This document shows positions 21,721 through 32,171 of a stretch of 64,000 nt of DNA, piece by piece. The stretch's first letter is position 1. Every line of letters starts with the position of its first letter. The translations under genes and the position numbers were made by a program. The stretch is taken from the NCBI GenBank assembly GCA_030266245.1, contig JAJDHP010000003.1:1-64000 (forward strand). Direction: 5' to 3'. The stretch is from Methanimicrococcus sp. OttesenSCG-928-J09. GTDB taxonomy: Archaea; Halobacteriota; Methanosarcinia; Methanosarcinales; Methanosarcinaceae. The notes under the pieces are model-generated. The model saw only the letters and a program-made list of their open reading frames with translations, had not been told where the DNA came from and did no database searches.

Positions 21721-21792
21721 GCCTCGTTGGCTTAGGGGTATAGCGGCTGACTTGTAATCAGCAGGTCGCGTGTTCAAATCACGCACGGGGCT
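21721..21792 (+). tRNA. tRNA-Thr (anticodon TGT)
   Basis: Cloverleaf: acceptor GCCTCGT/ACGGGGC, anticodon stem GCTGA-CTTGTAA-TCAGC, T-arm GCGTG-TTCAAAT-CACGC. Confidence 0.95.
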
Positions 21793-21828
21793 TCTTTTTA
21801 TTTTTTAATTTAACTAAATATATTAACC

Positions 21829-23010
21829 TCATTCTTGTTCACTATTTTTTATTAATTCGTCTCTTTCTTTTCTAAGTTGGTTGATCTTTTTTCCTCTCTC
21901 TTTTATTTCTTTTTTTAGAGAATTTTGATATCCATCTATTTTATTATTTATCCTATTAATTGAATCGGTTACATCGTTTTTCATTGTTTTCAATTCTTTA
22001 TTATTTTGCATTATATCTTTACGACGAACACTTAATTTCATAATTTCTGTTGTACTTAATTCAGGTACATCTGACATGAAACCTATTACAATATTTTCTG
22101 GGTCTTCATACATATATTTTGAAAGACATAAGTTGATTTCTTCCGAAATTAATTTGAGTTCTTTCAAATCTTCGCTAAAATTTTTTTCCTTTTCCTTTTC
22201 ATCTAAAATTAATAGTGCGTTTACTGTTCCATCAAAACTCATTTTATAACTTAACAAATAATTTAACATAGGTGCATAGTATTCTTCAATTTGTTCTTTT
22301 GTGTCTTTTAGTTTGTCATTTATATTTTTAATTTTTATATCTGATTTCTGATTTTCTAATTGGGTTGTGGTTTTGGAAAGAGTATCAGCTTGTGCTTTAA
22401 TCTGTTTATTTAAGTAATATAATGTAATTCCAGTAAAAATCACATAACATACTGTGGCTATAGATGTAATAAATCCAAGATACGAATCAAAACCAAAATC
22501 CGAATTTTCATTTAAAAAATCTGTTCCATTGAAAAAAAGGATATATAAACAAAATATGAGAACAAATAAAAATGCGAAAATCGACATGAATAGGATGAAT
22601 AAAATCATTCCAAGAGATAAATTCGAAGTAACCCTTATTAATCTATCAGAATATGTTTTTTTAAAATCATTTCTGTGATTTTTATAATATATTATATAAT
22701 TATAACAATCGCTAATAGCATATGATGTAAATAACGAATAGAGCCCAATTCCTGCAATCATTGAATACCAAAAAATATTGTTATTGAAATTTTCAAAATT
22801 TGAGCTCCCTTTAAGCATAAATACTGAAGTAATAATTGACGCTATTGTCCAAAAAACGGCACCTAACAATTGTTTCTTTTCGTCTTTTTCGAATGAACCA
22901 TTCAAAAAAATCAAAATTCCAAGAAGAACAATTAACATTATTATAAACATCGTAACAAACAAAAAAGCATCTTGAAATATCGCTTTAAATATATCAACAA
23001 ATGTTCCCAT
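21829..23010 (-). CDS. Membrane protein with C-terminal coiled-coil, unknown function
   Basis: 393 aa: several predicted TM helices then charged helical region; starts 37 nt from the tRNA-Thr 3' end. Confidence 0.7.
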   Translation of the reverse strand: MGTFVDIFKAIFQDAFLFVTMFIIMLIVLLGILIFLNGSFEKDEKKQLLGAVFWTIASIITSVFMLKGSSNFENFNNNIFWYSMIAGIGLYSLFTSYAISDCYNYIIYYKNHRNDFKKTYSDRLIRVTSNLSLGMILFILFMSIFAFLFVLIFCLYILFFNGTDFLNENSDFGFDSYLGFITSIATVCYVIFTGITLYYLNKQIKAQADTLSKTTTQLENQKSDIKIKNINDKLKDTKEQIEEYYAPMLNYLLSYKMSFDGTVNALLILDEKEKEKNFSEDLKELKLISEEINLCLSKYMYEDPENIVIGFMSDVPELSTTEIMKLSVRRKDIMQNNKELKTMKNDVTDSINRINNKIDGYQNSLKKEIKERGKKINQLRKERDELIKNSEQE

Positions 23011-23189
23011 AATTATTCCTCTATAAAATCTCTCTCAAATCTGATTAAATTAATTAATTTTAAGGTCTTATACTTATAACATCATGATTCTACATCGCAT
23101 GAAAGTTTATTTATTTTTTATTCTAAGCATTCAAAAACCGTTTTTAAAAATTTAATTGATTGATTTGAAAGTTTCAATTTTTCAAAATA

Positions 23190-23501
23190 TCACTTAAACT
23201 TAACAGCCGTCCCATATGCTAAAATTTCGGAAGCGCCCTGCATCACCGACGATGTCGAATACCGGACATTTACAACAGCATCAGCTCCCATTTTTTCAGC
23301 TTCTTCAATCATTCGTTGCGTTGCAATTTCGCGGGACTGGATCAATAAATCAGTGTAGGCTTTCAGTTCGCCGCCGACAATGTTTCGAAGACCCTGCGTA
23401 ATATCGCGGCCGATATTTTTTGCCTGAATCGTTGTGCCTTTGACAAGGCCGAGCATTTCCAAATCTTTTCCGGTAATGTAATCTGTGTTGACGATAATCA
23501 T
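23190..23501 (-). CDS. YbjQ/UPF0145 family protein
   Basis: GLVKGTTIQAKNIGRDI...GADAVVNVRYSTSSVMQGASEILAYGTAV. Confidence 0.9.
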   Translation of the reverse strand: MIIVNTDYITGKDLEMLGLVKGTTIQAKNIGRDITQGLRNIVGGELKAYTDLLIQSREIATQRMIEEAEKMGADAVVNVRYSTSSVMQGASEILAYGTAVKFK

Positions 23502-23546
23502 TTTTTAGTCTCCAATTCTTTTTTGTCTATTTTTATTTTTTTAATT

Positions 23547-24359
23547 TCATTTTTCTTTACATTTACAATTATCAATCAAATCGCAGTACACTTTCTCAAT
23601 AATTGTTTCCAAATTGACGATATCTTCGCGGTTGTATTCTAAAAGCGTATCCAGTGCCGCTTCATCGCCGCGCTGATATCTGCGCCACAAACGTACCGCT
23701 TCCCAGCCGTCCACGTCTTTGATATTGTCGCCTCTGACAATTCCCATTTCACGTTCAATTTTTTTGAGACCGCCGCAGTAACCGATTCTTTTCAGAGGAT
23801 ACATCAAATCAATGTGCAGCTGATCAAAATTAATTTCAGGAAACTCGCGCTTTATGAACGGCAAATCAAAGCGGGCGCCGTTAAAAGTAATCAGCATTTT
23901 ATATTTGGAAAATTCATCGGCGATTTCATCTAAATCAATGCCTTGGACATATGTTTTTGCTTCTTTTCTGTTATATATTCCGACAACCGTAATCGTATCT
24001 TGGCCGGGCGCGAGACCTGTTGTTTCAATATCGACGAAAGCAACATCTTTACTGAATTCAGAATAAGCGCGCCAGTGTTCGGCCGACGGCAGATTTTGAG
24101 CGAAATAACAGTGATTTTTTTCTTTCAGCTGAGATTCCGATTCTTCGATTCCGACTTCAACCGATTTCTTTTTAGCTTTTGAAATCGGCAGCTTGTCCAT
24201 TTTTTCAATGGCTTCGTCCCACGAATCAATTCCAAAATCCCAAATGTTTTTTTCCACCCCTTTGCCGATGCCGGTCATGTGGATGTATGAATTTCTAAGC
24301 ATATCTGAAACAATAGATTTCAATTCTTTAAAGGTTTTTGACAAACCCTGAAAATCCAA
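23547..24359 (-). CDS. RNase H-like exonuclease domain protein (YprB-like)
   Basis: VAFVDIETTGL, LITFNGARFDLPF, YNREDIVNLE motifs. Confidence 0.85.
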   Translation of the reverse strand: MDFQGLSKTFKELKSIVSDMLRNSYIHMTGIGKGVEKNIWDFGIDSWDEAIEKMDKLPISKAKKKSVEVGIEESESQLKEKNHCYFAQNLPSAEHWRAYSEFSKDVAFVDIETTGLAPGQDTITVVGIYNRKEAKTYVQGIDLDEIADEFSKYKMLITFNGARFDLPFIKREFPEINFDQLHIDLMYPLKRIGYCGGLKKIEREMGIVRGDNIKDVDGWEAVRLWRRYQRGDEAALDTLLEYNREDIVNLETIIEKVYCDLIDNCKCKEK

Positions 24360-24704
24360 AATTCTAAAAACTCGAAATTCTGAAAAACAGGGGAATTTTG
24401 GAAACTCTGAAAATCTTCTTAGAAAGCAAACACAGGCGCATCATTTCGTTTGAACCGCTTGCGTTCCTTTCAGCCGCATGCACTTTATTTTCATTTCGAC
24501 ACTGCCGGATTTTTTGAAAAATCAAGCATTGTAGGAATGTCATTTGCTGCCCTTTTTGAACAAAAAAGGTATGAAGCAAACTATATATAGATTCAAAACC
24601 GATTATATATTGCAATGAATCAATGAAATTTATTGCTCTATTCATAAATCAGTGATGAACTTCTCAAAAGAATATGAGACTTTATCTCAAAAGGATATGA
24701 GACT

Positions 24705-24869
24705 ATGCAGTCAATGCAGAACATCAGTACAAAAAAAAGTGTAAATAAAACTACAATGAAAAACGCGCCTTTCGGTGCAGGTATCACAGGTCAGACAAAA
24801 ATCACAATCGCAAGATTATTCATGCTTGGTTCGATATTCGGGCTGGCGTGGCTTGTTACAGCGCTTTGA
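24705..24869 (+). CDS. Putative 54-aa single-TM protein
   Basis: MQSMQNISTKKSVNKTTMKNAPFGAGITGQTKITIARLFMLGSIFGLAWLVTAL*; AAAGGA 8 nt upstream of ATG. Confidence 0.45.
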   Translation: MQSMQNISTKKSVNKTTMKNAPFGAGITGQTKITIARLFMLGSIFGLAWLVTAL

Positions 24870-24954
24870 CGCGCTTCTGTGAATTTAAAACAATGAAATC
24901 CTTAACGGATTTCTAATTGTTTTTCTTTAATTTTCTTACATTAATTTTCTTATC

Positions 24955-25854
24955 TTATTCTATTTTTCCGCTTCTGAATGCTTCAATCATATTTGCCGTT
25001 AAACTCATGAGCGAATCAACCTGCGGAATTTCTTTTCTCGACACCCAAACGGCTTCACACAATTCCTTTTCATCCAAACAAATTGTTTTATCGCCATCTA
25101 ACTCCGCGAAAAATCCTGCCAATAAAGAGTCTGAAAGCCCCCACGGCTGGCTTTTGTAATAAGCTATATTTTTGATATGAACGCCGACTTCTTCTAAAAC
25201 TTCCCGGCGAACTGCATTTTCCAAAGTTTCACCGATTTCAACAAAACCCGCGACAAGCGCGTAATTTCGGTATTCTGAAGCCGCTGTTGTGTATTTTGTC
25301 ATCAGAAGTTCTTCTCCGTTTTTAATGCCGACAATAACAACAGGAGAAATTTTCGGATATTCCGTCAATCCGCAGCTCGGACAAACTATCGCTCGCTCAT
25401 CTTTTTTATGTACTGTTTTTTCACCGCAGCGCCCGCAAAATCGGCGCGTTGAATACCATTTCGATAAATGAAACGCGGTCGCGCATGCGAATGCCGGAAT
25501 TTTCGCAGCGTCGGTTAAAACGGACCGCATTTTTTTATATTCATATCCGGCTTTACCGTTTTCAAAATCTTTTACAAAATCCGCCGCTAAAAAATAAGAT
25601 TGATTGTCGATTGAAAAAAGATAGACAGCATTTTTTTGAATATTTTCTCCCTCTTCCAAATCCTCGAATTTTGGAATTTCAAGAAGTGTTTCGTCATTTT
25701 TCAGCAAAACCTGGTCGTCTTTGAAAATAAAAACAAAATCAGAGCCATCCGGTTCTTTGTTTTCAAATTCGTTTCGAAATTGATTCGGTTCAATATCTTG
25801 AAGCATAATTCTCAATCGGCATCCATTGGTTGTATCAGTAGTATTTTTCTTCAT
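24955..25854 (-). CDS. nudC: NAD+/NADH pyrophosphatase (Nudix), NudC-like
   Basis: Zinc ribbon CGRCG..CPSCG and Nudix box GFVEIGETLENAVRREVLEEVG. Confidence 0.9.
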   Translation of the reverse strand: MKKNTTDTTNGCRLRIMLQDIEPNQFRNEFENKEPDGSDFVFIFKDDQVLLKNDETLLEIPKFEDLEEGENIQKNAVYLFSIDNQSYFLAADFVKDFENGKAGYEYKKMRSVLTDAAKIPAFACATAFHLSKWYSTRRFCGRCGEKTVHKKDERAIVCPSCGLTEYPKISPVVIVGIKNGEELLMTKYTTAASEYRNYALVAGFVEIGETLENAVRREVLEEVGVHIKNIAYYKSQPWGLSDSLLAGFFAELDGDKTICLDEKELCEAVWVSRKEIPQVDSLMSLTANMIEAFRSGKIE

Positions 25855-26398
25855 TCGTTTTATTTTGTCTCTGCTCAAGCGCAAAAGTCAAAGCGTTAAT
25901 CTGCGTTGGAATTGCACCGATTGCCGTACACGTTTCTAAAGAAATTCCTTTGGTTGTAATATCCAAATGATATTCCGCGCGCTCGAAAAGATCTTTCGGC
26001 AAACCTTTGCGGCCGAGGCCGACTAAAAACATATATGATTTTTTGCGCATATTTCCGGCGGCGACATCCAGCGGCGTCAGCACTTTTTGAGGATACGGTT
26101 TGGAAGTTGTCGTGACAACGGATCCGAAGTGTGCGGGAAATCCTTTCGGCGGCAAGTCTGATACAAACAAATGATGTTCTTTATTGAGCAAATCCAAATA
26201 TTTTCCGGATTCGCCGATTGTGGTTTTATCCATTACAAATTCCACAAGTTCGTCTTTGTCCATTTTAAACGGAAAATCAAAAAGCGCGAGAGAAAAACCG
26301 TACGCGTAGCAAATCGGCGCTGCTCTTGCAATTGCCCGATAGTGCGCGTCCACGATTTTTATTTTGTCATACATATTGACGATGCCCATTGTTAACAT
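25835..26398 (-). CDS. DUF531 family protein
   Basis: GIVNMYDKIKIVDAHYRAIARAAPICYAYGFSLALFDFPF resembles archaeal DUF531. Confidence 0.75.
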   Translation of the reverse strand: MLTMGIVNMYDKIKIVDAHYRAIARAAPICYAYGFSLALFDFPFKMDKDELVEFVMDKTTIGESGKYLDLLNKEHHLFVSDLPPKGFPAHFGSVVTTTSKPYPQKVLTPLDVAAGNMRKKSYMFLVGLGRKGLPKDLFERAEYHLDITTKGISLETCTAIGAIPTQINALTFALEQRQNKTNEEKYY

Positions 26399-26480
26399 AT
26401 ATACCCCGAATTATTATTCCTTTATTCTTGTCCCTTATTGGTTATTTTGTTTTATTTTTGTTTTAGAACAAGTTTCTTGT

Positions 26481-26987
26481 TTATATTTGTGTTTGTTTTT
26501 CTGCCAACCGTTTTATTAAAACCGTTTGATTGCATCTGTTTATTTCATTACAAACAACACATTCTTCCCATATCTCTTTTTTATCAATTCCTTCTGCTCG
26601 CGTAAATTCCATGTGTTCAAAAAAATAAGGTGCGGTCGTTCGGGTATAAATTGTGTCTGAAATCGTTTCCAAAGAGGCGGCTCTGTCTTTTTCAATTTCT
26701 TCCGTCAGCCGGTTTAAAAGAAGTTTCCCGTACCCTTTTCCTTTATACGAAGGCATCACGGCGATGGTATGAATTTCATAAAAAGAAACGCCGGTTTTCA
26801 GTGTTTTCAATTTCACAAAAGCTGCGCAGCCGACAACTTTTCCGTTCACTTCGGCGACATAAAAATCATTGTGCGGAATGTCATCGCGATCTAAAAAATA
26901 AGTCGATAAAATGATTTCAATCGCCATCTCATCTTCGTTTTCGGCGCGGCGTATTATGACTTCTTTTTTATTTTCCGTTTCTGTCAT
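26481..26987 (-). CDS. GNAT family N-acetyltransferase (ArgA-like)
   Basis: GNAT fold sequence with VMPSYKGKGYGKLLLNRL acetyl-CoA loop. Confidence 0.85.
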   Translation of the reverse strand: MTETENKKEVIIRRAENEDEMAIEIILSTYFLDRDDIPHNDFYVAEVNGKVVGCAAFVKLKTLKTGVSFYEIHTIAVMPSYKGKGYGKLLLNRLTEEIEKDRAASLETISDTIYTRTTAPYFFEHMEFTRAEGIDKKEIWEECVVCNEINRCNQTVLIKRLAEKQTQI

Positions 26988-27003
26988 TTCTTTTCCCGCC
27001 TAA

Positions 27004-28044
27004 TCAAATATCCATGCTGCCGCTTCTGAATCCTTCTAAATCGACCGTCACGTAAGAAAAGCCGTTCTCTTTTAAAAAAGCGATTAATTCGTCAACTGCT
27101 TCTTGGTTTTTCGGGTCAAAGAAAATATCTCTTTCGCTTTTTTCGACTTCAATACGAGCGAAATTTCTGCCGGCCGAATCCGTATGACATCGAATCCGAA
27201 TTTGTTTCGCGCCGATTTCTTTTATTTTTTGTTCGGCAGAATCTATCGTTTTCAACATATCGGCTGTTATTTCCGTCTCATATGAAAAACGCGTTGCTGA
27301 ACATGATCCCGATGGTTTGCCGGCGGCGGAAAGGTTTTTGCGCCCCGCCATTTCTCTGATTTCTTCTTTCGTTATTTTCAAATCGGCAAGCGGACTTTCA
27401 ATTTTCGGTAAAAATTCGCCCCGCTTTTCTTTTAATTCCAATATCGCCGAAAAACCGGGGCGGGGGATTTCGCCGGCGTCATTCAAAAGAACATCGGAAT
27501 AATTCGTTCCCTCCACAACTGTTTCAAATCCGTTTTCTTCAGCGTATTTCAAAAGTGTTCCCATGAGTTCTTTTTTACAAACATAGCAACGGCTTTTTTG
27601 ATTATTTTTAATTTCCGGAAAATCCAGCATTTTCTTTTCAATGAAAATATGAGTAATTCCTATTTCGTTGGCTGTTTCCTGTGCTGCTTGAATTTCTCTG
27701 TCTGAAATAAACTCGGTTTTAACTGTAACTGCCAGCAATTTAGTGCCGGCAGAAGCAGTGTTGGCAGTTGGAGTGCTGGCAGTTGGAGTGTCGGCAGTTG
27801 GAGTGTTGGCAGTTGGAGTGTTGGCAGTTAGCGTGTTGGCAGTTAGCGTGTTGGCAGTTGGAGTGTTGGCAGCAGCAATGTCAGCTGCAGCAGTACAAGC
27901 AGCGCCGCTGCCGGCTGCCGAAGCAGCAGCAACTGCCGCTGCCGCGAGCAGCGCACTGTCAACGCCTCCGGAAAAAGCAATCAAAATATTTCGATGATTT
28001 TTGAAAAAATCTGAAAGCGCTTTTTCTTTGTTGTTTTTTTCCAT
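27004..28044 (-). CDS. larE: LarE-like PP-loop sulfurtransferase with low-complexity insertion
   Basis: AFSGGVDSALL PP-loop, CYVCKKELM, EGTNYSD motifs; ~60-aa Ala/Thr/Asn insertion. Confidence 0.8.
   Translation of the reverse strand: MEKNNKEKALSDFFKNHRNILIAFSGGVDSALLAAAAVAAASAAGSGAACTAAADIAAANTPTANTLTANTLTANTPTANTPTADTPTASTPTANTASAGTKLLAVTVKTEFISDREIQAAQETANEIGITHIFIEKKMLDFPEIKNNQKSRCYVCKKELMGTLLKYAEENGFETVVEGTNYSDVLLNDAGEIPRPGFSAILELKEKRGEFLPKIESPLADLKITKEEIREMAGRKNLSAAGKPSGSCSATRFSYETEITADMLKTIDSAEQKIKEIGAKQIRIRCHTDSAGRNFARIEVEKSERDIFFDPKNQEAVDELIAFLKENGFSYVTVDLEGFRSGSMDI
27767..27871 (-). repeat. 15-bp minisatellite, 7 units, inside larE-like CDS
   Basis: GTTGGAGTGTTGGCA x7 with single-base variants (encodes TANTP-like pentapeptides). 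Confidence 0.95.
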
Positions 28045-28225
28045 TTCAAACTCCTTTTTATTTTTATTTCATCTTTAATTCCTGATTTTTTATGAATAAG
28101 CATGGCATTCAGTTATATTTATGGATTTTTATTTTCGATATTCAAAGCGTGACAGCGGAAAGTTCATAAAGGTTTTTGTTTTAACAAACAATAAATTTAT
28201 AACGGACTTCATAGAAGTGATTATC

Positions 28226-28720
28226 ATGGAAAATAAATCTTATAAAGGGAAGGCCTTTAAATTCGGCGACGATGTCGATACGGACGCCGTGATTCCGGGC
28301 ACTTACCTGATTTTTAATACGCCGGAGGAACTGTCCAAGTACACGTTCTGCGGTGTCCGTCCCGATTTTACTCAAAAAGTTCAGCCGGGAGACATTGTTG
28401 TCGGCGGCAGCAATTTCGGCTGCGGCTCCTCCCGCGAACACGCGCCGCTTGCGCTGATTGGCTCAGGCGTCAGCTGTGTCGTTGCGAAATCGTTCGCACG
28501 CATTTTTTACCGCAATTCCATTAATGTCGGTTTACCGCTCGTCGAGTGCGCGGAAGCTGACCGCATTTCCGAAGGCGACATTTTAGAAGTCGATCTCGGC
28601 GCAGGAATTGTCAAAAATATTACCAAAAACGAAGAATACAAAACCGTGCCGTTCCCCGACTTTTTAATGCAGATTGTAGACGACGGCGGGTTAGTTAAGC
28701 ACACGCAAAAAAATCTGTAA
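28226..28720 (+). CDS. 3-isopropylmalate dehydratase/homoaconitase-type small subunit
   Basis: GDDVDTDAVIPGTYL...GSNFGCGSSREHAPLAL...SFARIFYRNSINVGLP. Confidence 0.9.
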   Translation: MENKSYKGKAFKFGDDVDTDAVIPGTYLIFNTPEELSKYTFCGVRPDFTQKVQPGDIVVGGSNFGCGSSREHAPLALIGSGVSCVVAKSFARIFYRNSINVGLPLVECAEADRISEGDILEVDLGAGIVKNITKNEEYKTVPFPDFLMQIVDDGGLVKHTQKNL

Positions 28721-28961
28721 ATCTCATTTGCGGGTGTACTTGTCGGAATTTCAAATTCCGATATATATTTTCATTCTTTTCATTTTTTTATTTGATTAAA
28801 ATCAAGTTAAAATATTTCAAATTCAAATCCAGTCAATTCAAGTCAACAAGTATTGCAATAAATGAAAAAACAAATCAAAAACAGAATCTAAAAACAAATC
28901 AATAAATCAACAAACCAAAAAAATCAGAAATAAAAAGTAATCAAAATAAAGGAGATTAAAA

Positions 28962-30098
28962 ATGACTCAATATAAAGTGCCGACAATCGGCGGTGACGGA
29001 ATCGGTCCCGAAATCATCAGGGAAGGACAAAAAGTAATTGACGCAGCCGGAGAAGTTTTCGGATTCGACATTGACTGGATTGAATATCCCCATGGCGCCG
29101 ATCACTATTTGGAAACAGGCGAACTCGTATCTGATGCCGCCATCAAAGAACTTTCCGGCTACAAAGCCATTTACCTCGGCGCACTCGGCGACCCGAGACT
29201 GACTCCCGGCATTTTGGAAAAAGGCATTCTTCTCAAACTTCGTTTCGCGTTTGACGAATACATCAATCTCCGTCCGATTAAACTGCTCGACGGTGTTGAA
29301 ACGCCACTCAAAGACAAAACTGCCAAAGACATCGATTTCGTTGTTGTCCGCGAAAACACTGAAGACTTCTATATCGGAATCGGCGGCCGCACAACAAAAG
29401 GTCAAAAGAAAGAGCTTCTTGAAGTTCAGCGCGATCTTTACAGCGCGAAATTCGGCATGGACATTGAAACCGACAGCGAAGAAATCGCTTACCAAATTGG
29501 CATGATTTCAAAAGAAGGCACTAAGCGCGTTATGGAATATTCTTATGATTTGGCAGCCAAGAGAAACAACCACTTGTCTTCCGTTGACAAAGCGAATGTT
29601 CTCTCCGACATTTACGGTTTCTGGCGCGAAACTTTTGAAGAAGTCGGCAAAGGCTACCCGACAGTTCAAACCGATTTCAATTTCGTTGACGCCGTCACCA
29701 TGTGGTTTGTCAAAAATCCGGAATTTTTCGACGTCGTTGTCACGCCGAATATGTTCGGCGACATCATTACCGATCTCGGCGCCATGATTCAGGGCGGTCT
29801 CGGTCTTGCGCCCGGCGGCAATATCAATCCGAACGGCACCAGCATGTTTGAACCGATTCACGGTTCCGCTCCGAAATACAAAGGCATGGACCGCGCGAAT
29901 CCTTTGGCAACAATCTGGGCCGGCGCTTTGCTGATTGAAACGCTCGGCGAAAAAGAAGCCGCCGACACAATCGTCAAAGCCATTGAAAAGAATATTATTG
30001 AAAAGAAAGTCAATACCGTTGACATGGGCGGCAGCGCCAAGTGTTCCGAAGTCGGAACCGATGTCGCGAGATTGGTCAAAGAACTCGCCAAAAATTGA
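28962..30098 (+). CDS. Isocitrate/isopropylmalate dehydrogenase family protein
   Basis: GGDGIGPEI...[12 protein letters not shown]...[13 protein letters not shown]...[10 protein letters not shown]. Confidence 0.92.
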   Translation: MTQYKVPTIGGDGIGPEIIREGQKVIDAAGEVFGFDIDWIEYPHGADHYLETGELVSDAAIKELSGYKAIYLGALGDPRLTPGILEKGILLKLRFAFDEYINLRPIKLLDGVETPLKDKTAKDIDFVVVRENTEDFYIGIGGRTTKGQKKELLEVQRDLYSAKFGMDIETDSEEIAYQIGMISKEGTKRVMEYSYDLAAKRNNHLSSVDKANVLSDIYGFWRETFEEVGKGYPTVQTDFNFVDAVTMWFVKNPEFFDVVVTPNMFGDIITDLGAMIQGGLGLAPGGNINPNGTSMFEPIHGSAPKYKGMDRANPLATIWAGALLIETLGEKEAADTIVKAIEKNIIEKKVNTVDMGGSAKCSEVGTDVARLVKELAKN

Positions 30099-30217
30099 AT
30101 TATTCAGTTTTTGGTTTTTAATTTTTAATTTTCATTTATCTTCTAAATTCTGATTTTTTATTTTATTTTTTATTTTATTTTTTATTTTATTTCTAATCTT
30201 TATATCGAGGTGAAAAG

Positions 30218-30550
30218 ATGAAAGTAGGATTAATTCGATGTAAACAAACAGAGGATACATGTCCGGCGACGACGGATTTTAAATTTATGCGCGAGAAAAA
30301 GGGCGCGTTTGAAGGGATTGAAGAAGAAATCGAAGTTGTCGGAGTAAATTCATGCGGCGGGTGCCCCGGCAAAAAAGCTGTGTTCCGAGCTCAGGAAATG
30401 GTTCGGCGCGGCGCAGATACAATTGCTTTCGCTTCGTGTATCTCTAAAGGAACTCCTATTGGTTTTCCATGCCCATTCGCTAAAAAAATGCGTGATGCAG
30501 TTCATAATTCAGTCGGTGATGAAATTCGGATAATTGAATACACTCACTAA
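30218..30550 (+). CDS. CGGC domain protein
   Basis: MKVGLIRCKQTEDTCP...VGVNSCGGCPGKK. Confidence 0.88.
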   Translation: MKVGLIRCKQTEDTCPATTDFKFMREKKGAFEGIEEEIEVVGVNSCGGCPGKKAVFRAQEMVRRGADTIAFASCISKGTPIGFPCPFAKKMRDAVHNSVGDEIRIIEYTH

Positions 30551-30585
30551 TTATTTGATTCAAATTCGGAAAAAGAGGTTAGAAC

Positions 30586-30960
30586 TTGGACGATTATCCA
30601 ATAAAACGATTATCTGATGAAGAAAAGGAATTTTTAGCTCAAAAAATCCTTGAAATCAAAACAGCCAAAGAAAAAAAAGATGCGGCTGAAGCTGAGGAAA
30701 AAGCGAGAAAAGAAGAGCTTCTCGAAGCTTTCAAGCTTCTTGAGCTGAAATCTTATGCCGCTCATGATACAAAAGTCAGTTATGTCGAAGCGAAACAGAC
30801 TTTCAAAATCGATTCCAAAAGGCTCAAAAAAGACTTGCCGGATATTTATGATTCCTATGCGGTCGCTTCCGAACGAAAAGAATTCCTGACGGTTCATATT
30901 AAAAGCGATGAAGACAGCGATGCTAAGTTTATTGAAAAATACGGTGAAGATCTCCTTTGA
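30586..30960 (+). CDS. Small coiled-coil protein of unknown function (TTG start)
   Basis: 124-aa ORF; C-terminal half KVSYVEAKQTFKIDSKRLKKDLPDIYDSY is reminiscent of phage Gp157-like proteins. Confidence 0.6.
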   Translation: MDDYPIKRLSDEEKEFLAQKILEIKTAKEKKDAAEAEEKARKEELLEAFKLLELKSYAAHDTKVSYVEAKQTFKIDSKRLKKDLPDIYDSYAVASERKEFLTVHIKSDEDSDAKFIEKYGEDLL

Positions 30961-31101
30961 TATTTCATTTGATTTTCTCCGCTTCTTTTTTCACTTATCA
31001 TTCTCTTTTTTTCTTTCTTTTTTTGTGCTGCTTTCCGCGCGCGAGCCACAACATTTTTTCAAAATATTGGCTAAAAATCATTGTCGTTTTTGTGTCCTTT
31101 T

Positions 31102-31208
31102 TTTAATTACATGCACCTGTCAAACGCAAAAATAATTACCACAGCTGCTTTGCTGATTCCGTTTGCTGCTGCCGGCTGCGCGCGCGAGCCGCACAGCTTT
31201 TCAAAAAG
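31102..31208 (-). repeat. GC-rich dispersed repeat, compact copy
   Basis: Reverse complement has GTGCGGCTCGCGCGCGCAG...GTGGTAATTATTTTTGCG...ACAGGTGCATGTAATTAAA. Confidence 0.55.
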
Positions 31209-31265
31209 TAAACTCAAAACAGATTCCGTTTATTTAAAAATTTAAATGAAAAAGAAGAGTGCAAT

Positions 31266-32171
31266 TTACTCTTCACTTTCATCAAAAATCATCGTACCGA
31301 CGCCGGTATCTGTAAACAGTTCCAGCAAAAGTGAATGCGGTGTGCTGCCGTTGATGATATGAACGCCTTCAACGCCGCTTTTGACGGCAACTTCGGCGCC
31401 TTTGATTTTCGGAATCATGCCGCCTGAAATGATTTCATCACTTATCAAACCGTCAATTTCGTGGAGTCTGATTTTGGAAATGCGGCTCTCTTTATCATTA
31501 ATGTCGCGAAGAACGCCGGAAATGTCGGTCATCATGATCAGTTTTTTTGCTCCCATGGCGGCCGCGATGTCGCCGGCGACAGTATCTGCATTGATGTTGA
31601 GCATCTGACCTCTTTTATCAACAGCGATTGGAGAGATGACCGGGATATAATTGTTTTCAATCATGATGCGCAGAAGTCCGGGATTGATGATTTCGGTTTC
31701 ACCGACCCAGCCGATGTCAACATCTTCTTCGTTGCCGTCAACGATAACGCGCTGGTTTTTCTTTTTGGCGGCGACAATCAGGTTCGAATCAACGCCGTTG
31801 ATACCGACGCCTTTGGCGCCGTGTTTGTTGATGAGAGACACCATTTTCGTATTGATGTTGCCGACTAACACCATCATGGCAATTTCAAGTGTATCGTCAT
31901 CGGTCACACGAAGGCCGCCGATAAATTTCGGCTGTTTTCCCATCTTTTCCATTTTCTCATTGATTTCAGGACCGCCGCCGTGAATAATGATCGGATTGAT
32001 GCCGACGTAATGCAAAAGAACGATATCCTGAATGATGCTTTCCATAATCGTTGTCGTCTTTTCGGGATTCAGCATCGCGTTGCCGCCGACTTTAATCACC
32101 ATTGTCGATCCCGAGAAATCCCTTATGTAAGGCAATGATTCAATTAAGACATCTTCAAATTTAATTGCCAT
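31266..32171 (-). CDS. argB: Acetylglutamate kinase
   Basis: VIKVGGNAM, IIHGGGPEIN, GLRVTDDDTLE motifs. Confidence 0.95.
   Translation of the reverse strand: MAIKFEDVLIESLPYIRDFSGSTMVIKVGGNAMLNPEKTTTIMESIIQDIVLLHYVGINPIIIHGGGPEINEKMEKMGKQPKFIGGLRVTDDDTLEIAMMVLVGNINTKMVSLINKHGAKGVGINGVDSNLIVAAKKKNQRVIVDGNEEDVDIGWVGETEIINPGLLRIMIENNYIPVISPIAVDKRGQMLNINADTVAGDIAAAMGAKKLIMMTDISGVLRDINDKESRISKIRLHEIDGLISDEIISGGMIPKIKGAEVAVKSGVEGVHIINGSTPHSLLLELFTDTGVGTMIFDESEE

Noticed and set aside
24661-24704. Repeated ATATGAGACT motif
   Set aside because: Only two short copies; insufficient to claim a regulatory element.
27743-27997. ORF encoding (VGVLAVS)n opposite the larE-like repeat
   Set aside because: Antisense translation of the 15-bp minisatellite.
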